Source of the DNA: JACVRW01 sp963734025
GTDB lineage: Bacteria; Actinomycetota; Thermoleophilia; Solirubrobacterales; Thermoleophilaceae
DNA length: 64,000 bases
Direction of reading: 5' to 3'
Assembly: GCA_963734025.1 (NCBI GenBank)
Contig: CAVTFR010000015.1
Coordinates: 372,001-436,000 of the forward strand
The position numbers and the translations under genes were made by a program. Positions 25,754 through 33,448 of this stretch are shown in pieces. Every line of letters begins with the position of its first letter. The stretch's first letter is position 1. The notes under the pieces are model-generated. The model ran no database searches, was not told where the DNA came from, and saw nothing but the letters and a program-made list of their open reading frames with translations.

Positions 25754-25769
25754 GTTACTGACCGGTAAC
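25754..25769. promoter_or_regulatory. Operator palindrome 2 (GTTACT-N4-GGTAAC)
   Basis: A second copy of the GTTACY-N4-GGTAAC element, with one mismatch in the arms, centred 28 bases from the first. It lies 30 bases before the cupin ATG and overlaps TATGTT, a possible -10 element of the cupin gene, so binding would block that promoter. Confidence 0.65.
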
Positions 25770-25799
25770 ACACTGGCCGCGATCGAAAGGAGCCTCAAC

Positions 25800-26288
25800 A
25801 TGCCCGCCCCGGTACACGACCCCGTACATCGCGCCACGTACACCTTCGAGCCCGACGGCGAGAACCTCTGGGTCGAGACGTGGCTCGAGCCCGGCGGCGC
25901 GCTGCCGCCGCATCTCCACCCGCGCCAGGAGGAGCACTGGTCCGTGCTCGAGGGCTCGGTGCGCTTCCAGCTCGGCTCGGAGAAGCGGGTGATCGGGCCT
26001 GAGGACGGCACCATCCTGGTGGCGCCGGGCACGAAGCACGGCCTCGAGAGCACAGGGGCCGCGGCCCACCTGCGCTGCCAAGCGGTGCCGGCGCTCGACT
26101 TGCAGGAGTTCCTGACGGAGAGCGCCGCCGCGGCCCGCGAGGGGCTCTTCGTACGCGGCGGCATCCCGCGCAGCCTGCGCGGCGCGCGCTGGGCGGCGAG
26201 CTTCCTGAAGAAGCACAGCGACAACGTCGTCATGACGTTCCCGCCCCGCTTCGTGCAGTCGGCGATGATCGCGCTGCTCGGCCGCTAG
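25800..26288 (+). CDS. Cupin domain protein
   Basis: A 162-residue protein with a cupin fold: motif 1 is PPHLHPRQEEHWSVLEGSVRF (His/His/Glu metal-ligand pattern near residues 37-57) and motif 2 is VAPGTKHGLESTG near 80-92. The start is taken at 25800 because GAAAGGAG lies seven bases upstream; an in-frame ATG at 25752 would precede the second operator and lacks a ribosome site. It is controlled with the divergent tetR gene. The reaction is unknown; it may be a ligand-binding or dioxygenase-like cupin. Confidence 0.9.
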   Translation: MPAPVHDPVHRATYTFEPDGENLWVETWLEPGGALPPHLHPRQEEHWSVLEGSVRFQLGSEKRVIGPEDGTILVAPGTKHGLESTGAAAHLRCQAVPALDLQEFLTESAAAAREGLFVRGGIPRSLRGARWAASFLKKHSDNVVMTFPPRFVQSAMIALLGR

Positions 26289-27133
26289 GCCGGAGCGGGC
26301 CGAGGGTCGTCGGCTTGCGGAGGCCGCGTCGCGCCTACTCCCCCCAGCGCCACGGCTTCGAGGGCTTCACGCTCGCTGCGAAAGAAGGCCCACCAGATCA
26401 CCTTCCCGTCGCGCAGCACGACGGCCTGCCACATCGTCTGTTCGACCGGAACGCCGCCCAGCGTCCCGGCCATGCGGAAATGCATTACGCCCCGGTCGCC
26501 GGCTCCGCGAACGTCGAGCAACTGCCAGTGGATGTCCTCGAAAGCGCCGCGAATCGTCTCCCACCAGGCCCGGACGCCGTCGTGGCCGCGGAAGATCGTT
26601 CCTTCCGCCTCCGCGACCATCGACGTGAACTCGACGTCCTCGGCGGTCAGCGCCAGGAACGCTGCCAAATCGCCCGAGTTGAGCGCCCCAAAGCCGGCCT
26701 CCGCCAAACCACGCTGCTCGGCGTTCTCCCACTCCGACAGACCGACGGCTTCGAGGGCGCGGCGCTCGTCGCGGTAGATCTCGACACGCACGGCGCGGCC
26801 GGCCCGGAGCCTGTAGAGCTGCCACAAGGGAGGCATGTCCACGTCGACGCCACTTTCCTTCCCGCGCCCCCCCTGCCTCATTCGCACGAGCACGCCTTCG
26901 CTGCCGAGCCTGAAGTCCTCTGCATTCGCGTAGTAGTCGTGGAAGGGTGCCATCCACTCGCGGAAGAATTTCCGCACCCCCTCGTGTCCGTGATAGACGC
27001 CCATGTCCGGGACCTCTGACTCGGACATGTCCCACTCAATGGCAGGGTCATAGAAGTCGAACACGGCCTGCATGTCTCCGCGCTCCCACGCCTCCCACGC
27101 TTCACGCACGACCTCCACACTGTCGTCCGACAT
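26285..27133 (-). CDS. Tandem double SnoaL-like (NTF2 fold) protein
   Basis: A 282-residue protein made of two SnoaL-like domains. Domain 1, about residues 1-125, has VREAWEAWERGDMQAVFDFYDPAIEWD and GHEGVRKFFREW. Domain 2, about 135-265, has GFGALNSGDLAAFLALTAEDVEF and GHDGVRAWWETI. Each is a complete cone-shaped fold that in single form serves as polyketide cyclase, isomerase or ligand-binding protein. The ATG at 27133 has GGGAGAAG before it; an ATG at 27205 with a similar upstream sequence is an alternative. It converges with the cupin gene, overlapping by four bases. Confidence 0.85.
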   Translation of the reverse strand: MSDDSVEVVREAWEAWERGDMQAVFDFYDPAIEWDMSESEVPDMGVYHGHEGVRKFFREWMAPFHDYYANAEDFRLGSEGVLVRMRQGGRGKESGVDVDMPPLWQLYRLRAGRAVRVEIYRDERRALEAVGLSEWENAEQRGLAEAGFGALNSGDLAAFLALTAEDVEFTSMVAEAEGTIFRGHDGVRAWWETIRGAFEDIHWQLLDVRGAGDRGVMHFRMAGTLGGVPVEQTMWQAVVLRDGKVIWWAFFRSEREALEAVALGGVGATRPPQADDPRPAPA

Positions 27134-27442
27134 CGCTTCTCCCGCTTGGGATCGGCCGTGGGCCTCTGGCTCGCGCTTGAGTGGCTCCAAGTTCTTCTGC
27201 GACATCGCTTCACCCAGTATCCCGCGGAGAGAGCGGGAGGGTCACCAACGAGCCTCCACCACAACCACTGCTGCCGCCGGTGCCGGGAGTACCAGTACCT
27301 CACGCAGGTCCAGGGCGACTCCCGCTCTTTCCCGTGGGGTTCCTCCAAGGGGTTGATCTACCGTACCGTTTCGGCGCTTGCATGCCGCCCCAGCTCGGGT
27401 TTAAGGTTCCATGATTGGGTTAATCCAGATCGGGAGGTTCTC
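27134..27442. other. Intergenic region without a supported gene
   Basis: About 310 bases between divergent starts. It must hold the promoters of the double SnoaL gene and of the broken collagen-like gene (GGGAGG lies just before the ATG at 27443). I see no convincing RNA gene or terminator. Short open frames here lack family features. Confidence 0.5.
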
Positions 27443-28010
27443 ATGCTGGCCCTGCTCCCCTTCGGTCGTCCCAGTCCCGCGATGGTGGTTGCACTCGTGG
27501 CCCTGTTCGTCGCGCTCGGCGGTAGTTCGTACGCCGCGATACGGCTCGGCAAGAACAGCGTGACGTCAAGGAACCTCGTCGACGGCCAGGTCAAGCGTGC
27601 CGACATCAAGGACAACGCGATCAACTCTTCCAAGGTGGAGTTCTTCTCCCTGCGCGCCAGCGACTTCAAACCGGGGCAGCTTCCAGCGGGTCCGCGGGGT
27701 CCGCAGGGGGCGAAGGGCGAGGCGGGCGCTACGAATGTGAAGGTGCGCGCCGACGTCGGGATTCCACATGGTCACCGCGCACTGTCAGCCGGGCGAGCGC
27801 GCCACGGGCGGCGGCGCCGACAGCTTCGGGGGTTTCGTCGTCGGCCAGGGTCCCACCGGGCAGCCGCTGGCGTTCTTCGCGCCTCCGAGCCAGCAGCCAT
27901 TTGACGGTTACACGCCGACTGCTTGGTCCGCGGCCGCCGTAGAAGTGACCACCGCCGGCGTGGTTGGTCCGGCCGACGTCACCGCGTGGGTTGTGTGCGC
28001 GGCGCCGTAA
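27443..28010 (+). pseudogene. Frameshifted exported protein with collagen-like segment
   Basis: The first frame begins at the ATG 27443 (GGGAGG six bases upstream): a membrane anchor with SPAMVVALVALFVALGGSSYAA, then RLGKNSVTSRNLVDGQVKRADIKDNAI, a short collagen-like run GPRGPQGAKGEAGA, and NVKVRADVG. The family continuation, VTAHCQPGERATGGGADSFGG to TAWVVCAAP, is in the next frame from about 27765 and ends with TAA at 28010. Together they make one ~190-residue protein of a kind that I associate with Solirubrobacterales genomes. A single-base indel near 27750-27765 separates the parts. It may be a true pseudogene or a sequencing error. Confidence 0.75.
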
Positions 28011-28088
28011 GCAGCCGAGCTGAATGAAGTCTCGGCGGCGGCTGGAAGCGCCCGAGCCGCCCCGGTCGCGCCCGCTACGGCTACTGCA

Positions 28089-28131
28089 TGGGCCGGGCAG
28101 GAATCGAACCTGCGACCGATGGATTATGAGT
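28089..28131. repeat. Left attachment site (attL), 43-bp direct repeat
   Basis: This copy reproduces the 3' part of the tRNA gene at 35374-35446, from the anticodon loop to the discriminator base. It has no 5' half beside it, so it is a duplicate created by integration. The last base overlaps the stop codon of the integrase gene. Confidence 0.93.
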
Positions 28132-29363
28132 TACCCCACGGAATTGCGGCTGGTTGCGGATGCCGCCCCCTGAGCGGGATTCTCGGGTTTGGACCCGTTC
28201 CCGTTTGCGGCTGTCTGCGGGTGCTCTGTTGCCCCACCGTTACCCCACAGGCGGGCACCGAGGGTGGCGGCCGTCTTGTGCCCATCCGAGGATTCCTTCA
28301 CGTAGCCCATCGAGGTGGAGAGCTGCGCGTGACGGAGCCGTGTCTGCACGTCCTTCACGGTGCCGCCCGACTCCACGATCAGCGAGGCGCAGGCGTCACG
28401 GAAGGCGTGGAAGGCGCGTCGTGGCGGGAGCTGCACTCCTGCCGCCCCACATGCGGGCAACAGCACCCGGTTGTAGAGGTTCGAGTAGTTGAGCGGGGTC
28501 CCGGTCATCGAGGGGAACACCGGCCCGCTCGCGTCCTGCGGGCGCATCTGCCCGAGCCACTGCGCCATGGGCGGCGAGAGCGGGATCGGTTCCTCTGAGG
28601 CGTCGGTCTTGAGCCGCTTGTACTTGCCGTCCTTCCACTGCTCGCAGACATAGATGTGGGGACTGTCGCCCAAGTGAACGTTCTCCCAGCGGAGCCCGAT
28701 CAGCTCGGCCACCCGGCAGCCCGTCTCGGCCAGGAGCGAGAAGAACACATGCCACTGGTCGGGCATCGCGGCGATCACCGCCAGCACCTGATCCGCACTC
28801 AACGCCCGCCGCTTCCGGTCCGCCTGCGCCAGCCTCTCCCTCTCAGCGATCGCCGGAGCGGGCACGTACCGGACACCAAGGGCGGGGTTGTGCGAGATCG
28901 CCCCGTCCTGGGCTGCGGTCGCCAGCATCGCGGACAGGCACCGCTTCGCCTTGCGAATCGTGGCGGGCGGAACCTTGTCCTGCTCCAGCCGGCCGAACCA
29001 GTCGGATATGTCCCTGGAGGCCAGGTCCCTCAGCTTCACTCCGCCGAGATACTTCCGGGGCGTGATGTGGTGATCCAGTGAGCGGCGATACTGCGAGCGC
29101 GTCTCGTCATCCAGACCGCGAGCCGTCCTGCCCCGGTAGAAGTCGATCCAGGTCGCGCCGTAGGACTCCACCGTCTGCTTGCTCTCCGGTGCTTTCGTCG
29201 TGCCGCCCTGATTCTTGAACTCGCGGGCGAGCGCCAACGTCCGGCATACCTTCTTGTGTTGCTTGCCCCGGTGCCGGTACATGACGACGTAGAAGCCATC
29301 CGACCGCTTGTAGATGCCGGGGTACTTCGTGCGCTCCAACTTGCGAGAATCCTGCTGGGCCAT
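28131..29363 (-). CDS. int: Tyrosine recombinase/site-specific integrase
   Basis: A 410-residue phage-type integrase. An N-terminal AP2-like arm-binding segment (GIYKRSDGFYVVMYRHRGKQHKK) precedes a SAM-like core-binding domain near residues 65-165. All catalytic residues are visible: Arg217 in ETGCRVAEL, Lys252 in RLKT, the HxxR pair His319/Arg322 in FHAFRD, His345 in LRHAQ and the nucleophile Tyr354 in MGYVK. The start ATG has GGAGG seven bases upstream; the longer open frame is not needed. It lies directly inside attL, and its C-terminal codons abut the repeat. It catalyses integration into and excision from the tRNA gene. Confidence 0.97.
   Translation of the reverse strand: MAQQDSRKLERTKYPGIYKRSDGFYVVMYRHRGKQHKKVCRTLALAREFKNQGGTTKAPESKQTVESYGATWIDFYRGRTARGLDDETRSQYRRSLDHHITPRKYLGGVKLRDLASRDISDWFGRLEQDKVPPATIRKAKRCLSAMLATAAQDGAISHNPALGVRYVPAPAIAERERLAQADRKRRALSADQVLAVIAAMPDQWHVFFSLLAETGCRVAELIGLRWENVHLGDSPHIYVCEQWKDGKYKRLKTDASEEPIPLSPPMAQWLGQMRPQDASGPVFPSMTGTPLNYSNLYNRVLLPACGAAGVQLPPRRAFHAFRDACASLIVESGGTVKDVQTRLRHAQLSTSMGYVKESSDGHKTAATLGARLWGNGGATEHPQTAANGNGSKPENPAQGAASATSRNSVG
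28227..28250. promoter_or_regulatory. Candidate integrase arm-type site, left end
   Basis: TGTTGCCCCA, two bases, then GTTACCCCACAG. The same pair of motifs occurs at the right end (35291-35315) with a three-base spacer. This copy lies within the 3' end of the integrase gene. A further GTTACCCCAC abuts attL at 28130-28139. Confidence 0.5.
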
Positions 29364-29423
29364 GGACTTACCTCCTTGGCTCCGGGGGCGGGCCGTGGTC
29401 GCGGTGCCGCCCCATTTGGTCGA

Positions 29424-29433
29424 TGGGGCAACA
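29424..29433 (-). promoter_or_regulatory. Third copy of the TGTTGCCCCA motif, upstream of the integrase
   Basis: A single inverted TGTTGCCCCA lies 61 bases before the integrase ATG. It could let the integrase or an element-encoded DNA-binding protein control the integrase promoter. A lone 10-mer is weaker evidence than the paired end sites. Confidence 0.35.
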
Positions 29434-29595
29434 GTAAGTTCATTGGTCGGATTGGTCAAGGACGCTTCCCCCCGCCGTTCCGCATCCAGGCGTCCAGCTC
29501 CGATTTCAGGGCCACGAGCGGCTGGAGATACTGGGACGGGCAATGTCGCAGGAGAAGGTGGACCTCGCTCGGCAGGCATACGAGAGCGGGAAGAG

Positions 29596-29619
29596 AAGCG
29601 CCCCCAGCTTTGGGGGCGC
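29596..29619 (-). terminator. Hairpin after the 92-residue gene
   Basis: A nine-base perfect stem (AGCGCCCCC / GGGGGCGCT) with a six-base loop, 24 bases past the stop of the gene ending at 29644. On the minus strand it is followed by the pyrimidine-rich TTCTCTTCC. It fits a terminator that separates this gene from the integrase, though the U-tract is imperfect. Confidence 0.6.
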
Positions 29620-29643
29620 TCTGATGCGACGCTCGGAGCCCTA

Positions 29644-29922
29644 TTAGGCGCCTGCCGCAGCAGTCTCCGGGAGGCCCATCGCGCTCTCCCTGTCGACCTC
29701 GAAGTACGTGTTCTCGCTGACGCCCGCGGTGGCTGGGTCGAGGTAGTCCCGGAGCGAGTCGATTGAGTCCGCCTCCCACAGGCAGACAGCTACTGACCGG
29801 TCCTGGGAGGGGAAGAACTGCCGCCCCTGGACACCAGGCGGCCCTCCTCCAGCCACCTCCTCGGCGTCCATCGAGAAGAACTTCTCCGGATCGGTGATCC
29901 GGTGCTGCACGCTGACATACAT
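29644..29922 (-). CDS. Small cytosolic protein, ferredoxin-like-fold hypothetical
   Basis: A 92-residue protein starting MYVSVQHRITDPEKFFSMDAEE. The pattern of an N-terminal strand with HRITDPEKF, a central strand SVAVCLWEADSIDSL and a later YFEVD strand resembles small alpha/beta-barrel dimer proteins (DUF4242/SCO4226-like). I cannot assign a function. An upstream in-frame ATG at 29994 is less likely because the conserved part begins at 29922. It is a probable cargo gene of the element. Confidence 0.7.
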   Translation of the reverse strand: MYVSVQHRITDPEKFFSMDAEEVAGGGPPGVQGRQFFPSQDRSVAVCLWEADSIDSLRDYLDPATAGVSENTYFEVDRESAMGLPETAAAGA

Positions 29923-30134
29923 GGCGAACACCTCCGCCGAGTCGTAGGACCTGACTCTACGCCCGTTGCCCCGAGGGATGCAAGATCCCTTCACCTCACT
30001 TCGCAGCCCCGTCCGGGCAGATCCTCCAAGGTGTCAGCCTCGAGCAGCGCCTCGTGGACCTCGCGGACAACAAGACGAGGCGTCTCGTCTCCCTCCACCG
30101 GACTGTTCGTATCGGTGCCGGGTAGACGGATGGC

Positions 30135-30347
30135 ATGAGCGATGTTCACGTAGTTCCTAGCGGCGACAAGTGGGCGCTGGAAGTAGATGGCCAGCAGCGC
30201 GACACCTTCCCGACACAGAATGAAGCGATCACCCGCGGACGCACCCTGGCGGGAGGTGAGGGCGCGGAGTTGGTGATTCACGGCGAGGACGGCCAGATCC
30301 GCGAGAAGGTCTCGCACGGCAACGACCCCCGCGACATCCCGGGCTAG
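30135..30347 (+). CDS. DUF2188-like small protein
   Basis: A 70-residue protein with the DUF2188 pattern: HVVPSGDKWALEVDGQQRDTFPTQNEAITRGRTLA, then ELVIHGEDGQIREKVSHGNDP. These proteins are common in actinobacteria, form a small alpha/beta domain and have no established function. It is on the plus strand in the element, opposite to the main run. Confidence 0.8.
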   Translation: MSDVHVVPSGDKWALEVDGQQRDTFPTQNEAITRGRTLAGGEGAELVIHGEDGQIREKVSHGNDPRDIPG

Positions 30348-30456
30348 CGGAAATCGCCCGCTAAGCGGCTGTCACTGCCAAATTCCGTTGGGTCTCCGCG
30401 TCTAGCCGGGAGTGCGCTCCTCCGACCCGGGAAACCGATGCCTGAGAGGCCCAGCC

Positions 30457-30753
30457 ATGCCAGTGATCGCACACATGATCTGTCAAGGCTGCGGCGCTCA
30501 CAGCGAGGGCTTGGCCTCGCGCAATGGGTCTTCTGCAACTAGCTGTCCGTGCGGGGGTAGTCGCCAGGTCGTCCGGGTCGCTCGGCATCCCTGGGGCGCG
30601 GCCTCGGCGTCTCGAGAAGACCTCGAGCGCAGCGTCCAGGAGCGGGCAGACGATGAGACGTTGACGCCGGTCCCCAAGGTTGTGCCAGGTGCGCAAGGGG
30701 GTAGAGAAACGGTGCAACAGGAAGCTGACGCGGAGGAGGGAAGGCATGGCTGA
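30457..30753 (+). CDS. Zinc-ribbon hypothetical protein
   Basis: A 98-residue protein with an N-terminal four-Cys pattern (MICQGCG near 8-14 and SCPCGG near 29-34) that could bind zinc, followed by a charged, probably disordered C-terminal half. GAGAGG precedes the ATG at 30457. Its last eight bases overlap the next gene. Function unknown. Confidence 0.55.
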   Translation: MPVIAHMICQGCGAHSEGLASRNGSSATSCPCGGSRQVVRVARHPWGAASASREDLERSVQERADDETLTPVPKVVPGAQGGRETVQQEADAEEGRHG

Positions 30754-30913
30754 ATCGGATGATCGGCGTGGAATCGCAGGCATCTCGCTCGGCGGCATCA
30801 TCGTGATCGTCGGGATCGTCCTGATGTTCGTGTGGAGCATTTTGATCGGGCTGATCATCGTCTTGATCGGACTGATCGCCTTCGGCGGCTTCGCCCGGGG
30901 AAAGTGGTACTGA
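30746..30913 (+). CDS. Small two-helix membrane protein
   Basis: A 55-residue protein. After a polar start (AESDDRRGIAG) it has two hydrophobic stretches, ISLGGIIVIVGIVLMFVW and ILIGLIIVLIGLIAF, ending GGFARGKWY. The ATG is preceded by GGAGGAGGGA and lies within the end of the upstream gene, so the two are coupled. It may be a stress-type membrane peptide; no function is known. Confidence 0.7.
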   Translation: MAESDDRRGIAGISLGGIIVIVGIVLMFVWSILIGLIIVLIGLIAFGGFARGKWY

Positions 30914-30987
30914 GCGAAGCTTCTTTCGAGTAGCCGTTTGGGGCTGCGAGTTAGGCGCCGAAGCAGTCCCTTAGCCCTCGATCCGAG

Positions 30988-31266
30988 TCAGGTACTTGTG
31001 CTCCCGGCACCACGGCCAGGCGAGAGCCGATCCCCGATCGCACATGCCGCACCTGCGGCCAGCCGTTCAGTCCGGTCCGGAAGGATCAGAACTACTGCCT
31101 GGCGGGCGGCGTTCAGGTGGTCGCCTTGGCGCTGTCGGTACTCCCGGTTGGCCTGTGCGTGGCATGAGCGGCACCAGGGGCTGCGACCGTCTGCTTGTTT
31201 CTGTTGGACCGGAAAGCCGTCACGAGGCTTGACAGCTCGGCATTTCGCACACCGCTTCTCTGTCAC
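30988..31266 (-). CDS. Zinc-finger protein resembling recombination endonuclease VII N-terminus
   Basis: About 92 residues from a GTG at 31266: EKRCAKCRAVKPRDGFPVQQ, then DGRSPWCRSCHAQANREYRQR. The CxxC...F...DG...CxxC spacing and the following basic helix match the zinc-binding start of phage endonuclease VII/HNH-like proteins. The downstream catalytic part is short or missing, so enzyme activity is doubtful. A longer frame reaches 31542 but would overlap the RTX-like gene. Start uncertain. Confidence 0.6.
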   Translation of the reverse strand: MTEKRCAKCRAVKPRDGFPVQQKQADGRSPWCRSCHAQANREYRQRQGDHLNAARQAVVLILPDRTERLAAGAACAIGDRLSPGRGAGSTST

Positions 31267-31336
31267 TCGAAGGAGTGTTCCAGTGCGAGACCTCGCGAGC
31301 CGGCGCCAGCACGTCGGGCGAAGGACTACGACGGGG

Positions 31337-32209
31337 TCAGGGATACGGATAGCGTGACCGTTCGGTGAGCAGTACACGGACGCCTGGGGGGCAGTCCGAG
31401 TCAACGCGGTCGGAGCGGTCGACGAACAGGAAGGCGTCGAACCGCGGGTTCTCGGGGACGCCCCCTTGTCGAGCACAGGAGACTCTGTCCGTTCCGCCCC
31501 CACGTAAGCGCACCACGGCGTTCTCACGCCAGCCTTGGTCATAGAGCTCTACTCGATCGTGGCCCGGGCCGCCGACGAGCATCTCGCGTCCCGGGTATCC
31601 GGTCACCGCGTATAGGGTGTCATCGCCGGGCCCGCCGTACAGGCGGCCGGGACCGCGGAGGTCGTCACCACCCGGTCCGCCGCGGAGCACTACTCGGCCG
31701 GAAGCGGAGGCGGGCGCATCCCCCGAGAGACCGTCGGAGCCGGGGCCGCCGTACACACGTACGCCGTTGATGCTGTCACTGCCCCGGCCGCCGTAGACAC
31801 GGTCGCCTCCGATCACAGTGTCAGGGCCCGCGCCGGCGTAGACCACGCCGCCCACGCTGCCAACAGAGATGATCACATAGTCATCCAGCTCCGGGGCCTC
31901 ATTAAACGGATTGGCACCCGTGAAGCTAACCCGGTAGCGCAACTGGCGAGGCGGAGGCGCCAGTGGGCACCACCACACGGTCACAAAGCCCAGGCCCGAA
32001 TCGTAACCCGGAGTGCCCTCGCAGCCGACGGCTGCGTCGACCGGCGCGTCGGAGGCGACCCGCCAACGCGTACGTGACTTGCCCGGGCGCAGCGATAGCT
32101 CCACCTGGGCGTTATCACTGGGCAGCACCCGGAAGCGCAGAACATCTCCATCGAAGGTGAGGGAAGCGGCCGCAGCAGACGTCGCGCACCCACCAGCCAA
32201 CGCAAACAC
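31337..32209 (-). CDS. RTX-like Gly/Asp-repeat exported protein, copy 1
   Basis: A 290-residue paralogue of the next gene upstream. Residues 1-15 look like the rear part of a signal peptide (ALAGGCATSAAAA), then ASLTFDGDVLRFRVLPS. From about residue 120 come Gly/Asp-rich nonapeptide-like repeats (YGGRGSDSINGVRVYGGPGSD, LYGGPGDDTLY), the hemolysin-type calcium-binding pattern. It ends LLTERSRYPYP. By alignment to copy 2, the true start should lie at the codon before PGRF, but that codon is GTT here rather than GTG. The usable start is the GTG at 32209, which lacks the basic signal-peptide front. Export may be impaired. Confidence 0.7.
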   Translation of the reverse strand: MFALAGGCATSAAAASLTFDGDVLRFRVLPSDNAQVELSLRPGKSRTRWRVASDAPVDAAVGCEGTPGYDSGLGFVTVWWCPLAPPPRQLRYRVSFTGANPFNEAPELDDYVIISVGSVGGVVYAGAGPDTVIGGDRVYGGRGSDSINGVRVYGGPGSDGLSGDAPASASGRVVLRGGPGGDDLRGPGRLYGGPGDDTLYAVTGYPGREMLVGGPGHDRVELYDQGWRENAVVRLRGGGTDRVSCARQGGVPENPRFDAFLFVDRSDRVDSDCPPGVRVLLTERSRYPYP

Positions 32210-32256
32210 CGTGACGATAGTTCCAACGAAGCGGCCAGGAACGAAGGACCGCGGCG

Positions 32257-33105
32257 TTATGGGTAGGGATAGCGGGGCCGTTCCGTGTACAGCACCGTGG
32301 CACTCTTGCAGCCGGGGCCGAGGCGGTCGATGCGGTCGACGAACAACACGTCGTCAGTGGCGGATGTGAGGCAGATGACGTGGTCCGCGCCGCCGTTGCG
32401 GAGACGCACAACGTCGGTACGTTGGTCGTCAAAGAGCTTGACGATGTCGCGGCCAGGGCCGCCGACCAGCATGTCGCTTTCGCCCGAGCCGAGCTCATCG
32501 GTGAGAAGGTCATTGCCGGGGCCGCCATATAGCCGCCCGCCTCGATGTCCTTCGAGGACATCCTTCCCCGTGCCGCCGAAGAGTACGTTCGGACCGGTCT
32601 GCCCGGATTCCTCGCTGTCGACGCCGAACAAGTTGTCATTGCCAGGGCCACCGTACAACCGTGTCCCACGGATGCCGTCGGCCCCGCGGCCTCCGTAAAC
32701 GCGGTCCCCGGCCGCGCCATCGCCGCCGTCTCCTGCGTAAACCACGCCGCGTAACTGGTCGACCTCGACGTAGTCATTGCGGTCGCTGAGGCTCAGCCGG
32801 TAACGCAACTGCCCGGGCGGGACCGAGGGCCTGCACACCAATTCAAGGGTGTCGACCAGCGCCAGCTGGCTCAGCCCAAGCTCGTCACAGCCGAAACCGA
32901 AGTCGACCACCGGCGGAACAAGGCTCACGCGCAGGTGCTGCGGCGTAGCTAGGGGCTCGGGCGACACCACCGCGAAGGCGCTGGAATCCGCCCGGTAGCG
33001 CAGCACACGTCCATCGAAGGTGAGCGAAGCGGCCGCAGCAGACCCCGCGCCGACCAGAGCGAGCGCGAGTCCGGCGGCAACAGTTCCAAGGAAGCGGCCA
33101 GGCAC
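32257..33105 (-). CDS. RTX-like Gly/Asp-repeat exported protein, copy 2
   Basis: A 282-residue exported protein. The GTG start at 33105 has AAGGAG seven bases upstream and opens PGRFLGTVAAGLALALVGAG, a complete signal peptide cleaved after SAAA. Then ASLTFDGRVLRYRADSS starts an ~100-residue domain with three Cys. Gly/Asp repeats follow (VYAGDGGDGAAGDRVYGGRGADGI, LYGGPGNDNLFG, LYGGPGNDLL). It ends LYTERPRYPYP, as copy 1 does. Such repeats bind calcium and often mediate surface adhesion. Why a small integrated element carries two is unknown; it may be cargo that alters the cell surface. Confidence 0.82.
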   Translation of the reverse strand: MPGRFLGTVAAGLALALVGAGSAAAASLTFDGRVLRYRADSSAFAVVSPEPLATPQHLRVSLVPPVVDFGFGCDELGLSQLALVDTLELVCRPSVPPGQLRYRLSLSDRNDYVEVDQLRGVVYAGDGGDGAAGDRVYGGRGADGIRGTRLYGGPGNDNLFGVDSEESGQTGPNVLFGGTGKDVLEGHRGGRLYGGPGNDLLTDELGSGESDMLVGGPGRDIVKLFDDQRTDVVRLRNGGADHVICLTSATDDVLFVDRIDRLGPGCKSATVLYTERPRYPYP

Positions 33106-33175
33106 CGGAGAGCTCCTTCGGCGAGAAGTCTCCCATGCGGCCCGCGTCAGAACCAGGGCTCGAGGTTCCGAGCCG

Positions 33176-33409
33176 TTATCGGACAGACGGCGCCTTAGGC
33201 GGACTGCACACAAAGCAGTACAGCCGGGGCTTCGTGCTCGACACATAGACGAAGTCGTCGCCGCACCGCTTACACGTCGCCTCGCGCCGCGTCCCGCGCT
33301 CAACATGCCGCTTCCGGTCCCGCAACGCATACCGGCACTTGGCGCTGCAGTACCGCTGGCGACCCGATTCCGATCGGAAAAGATCGCCGCAACAGTCACA
33401 CGCCGGCAC
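33176..33409 (-). CDS. Double zinc-finger small protein
   Basis: A 77-residue basic protein with two CxxC pairs in the first half (CDCCGDLF near 4-11, YCSAKC near 20-25) and two in the second (CKRCGDDFVYV near 46-56, YCFVC near 64-68). The GTG start is preceded by GGGGAGGAA. It resembles short zinc-finger proteins encoded by actinophages. Probably DNA- or protein-binding. Confidence 0.7.
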   Translation of the reverse strand: MPACDCCGDLFRSESGRQRYCSAKCRYALRDRKRHVERGTRREATCKRCGDDFVYVSSTKPRLYCFVCSPPKAPSVR

Positions 33410-33448
33410 TATTCCTCCCCACAGAGGGAGAGATCCTGATTGCGGGGG

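Noticed and set aside
28011..28088. Terminator or RNA gene before attL
   Set aside because: A weak CCGAG/CTCGG pairing is visible, but with a long loop and no U-tract, so it is not reported as a feature.
29991..30317. Minus-strand ORF of 108 codons over the DUF2188 gene
   Set aside because: It is the antisense of a recognisable DUF2188 sequence and shows no domain of its own.
32245..32262. Possible third copy of the htrA/moxR box (GGCGTTATG)
   Set aside because: Only nine bases match, the second arm CGCCG is missing, and it lies between the two RTX genes, in the lower-GC element, without a start at the right distance.
31337..33105. RTX toxin
   Set aside because: Only the Gly/Asp repeats are present. 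There is no pore-forming or acylated domain and no type I secretion genes; a signal peptide is used instead.
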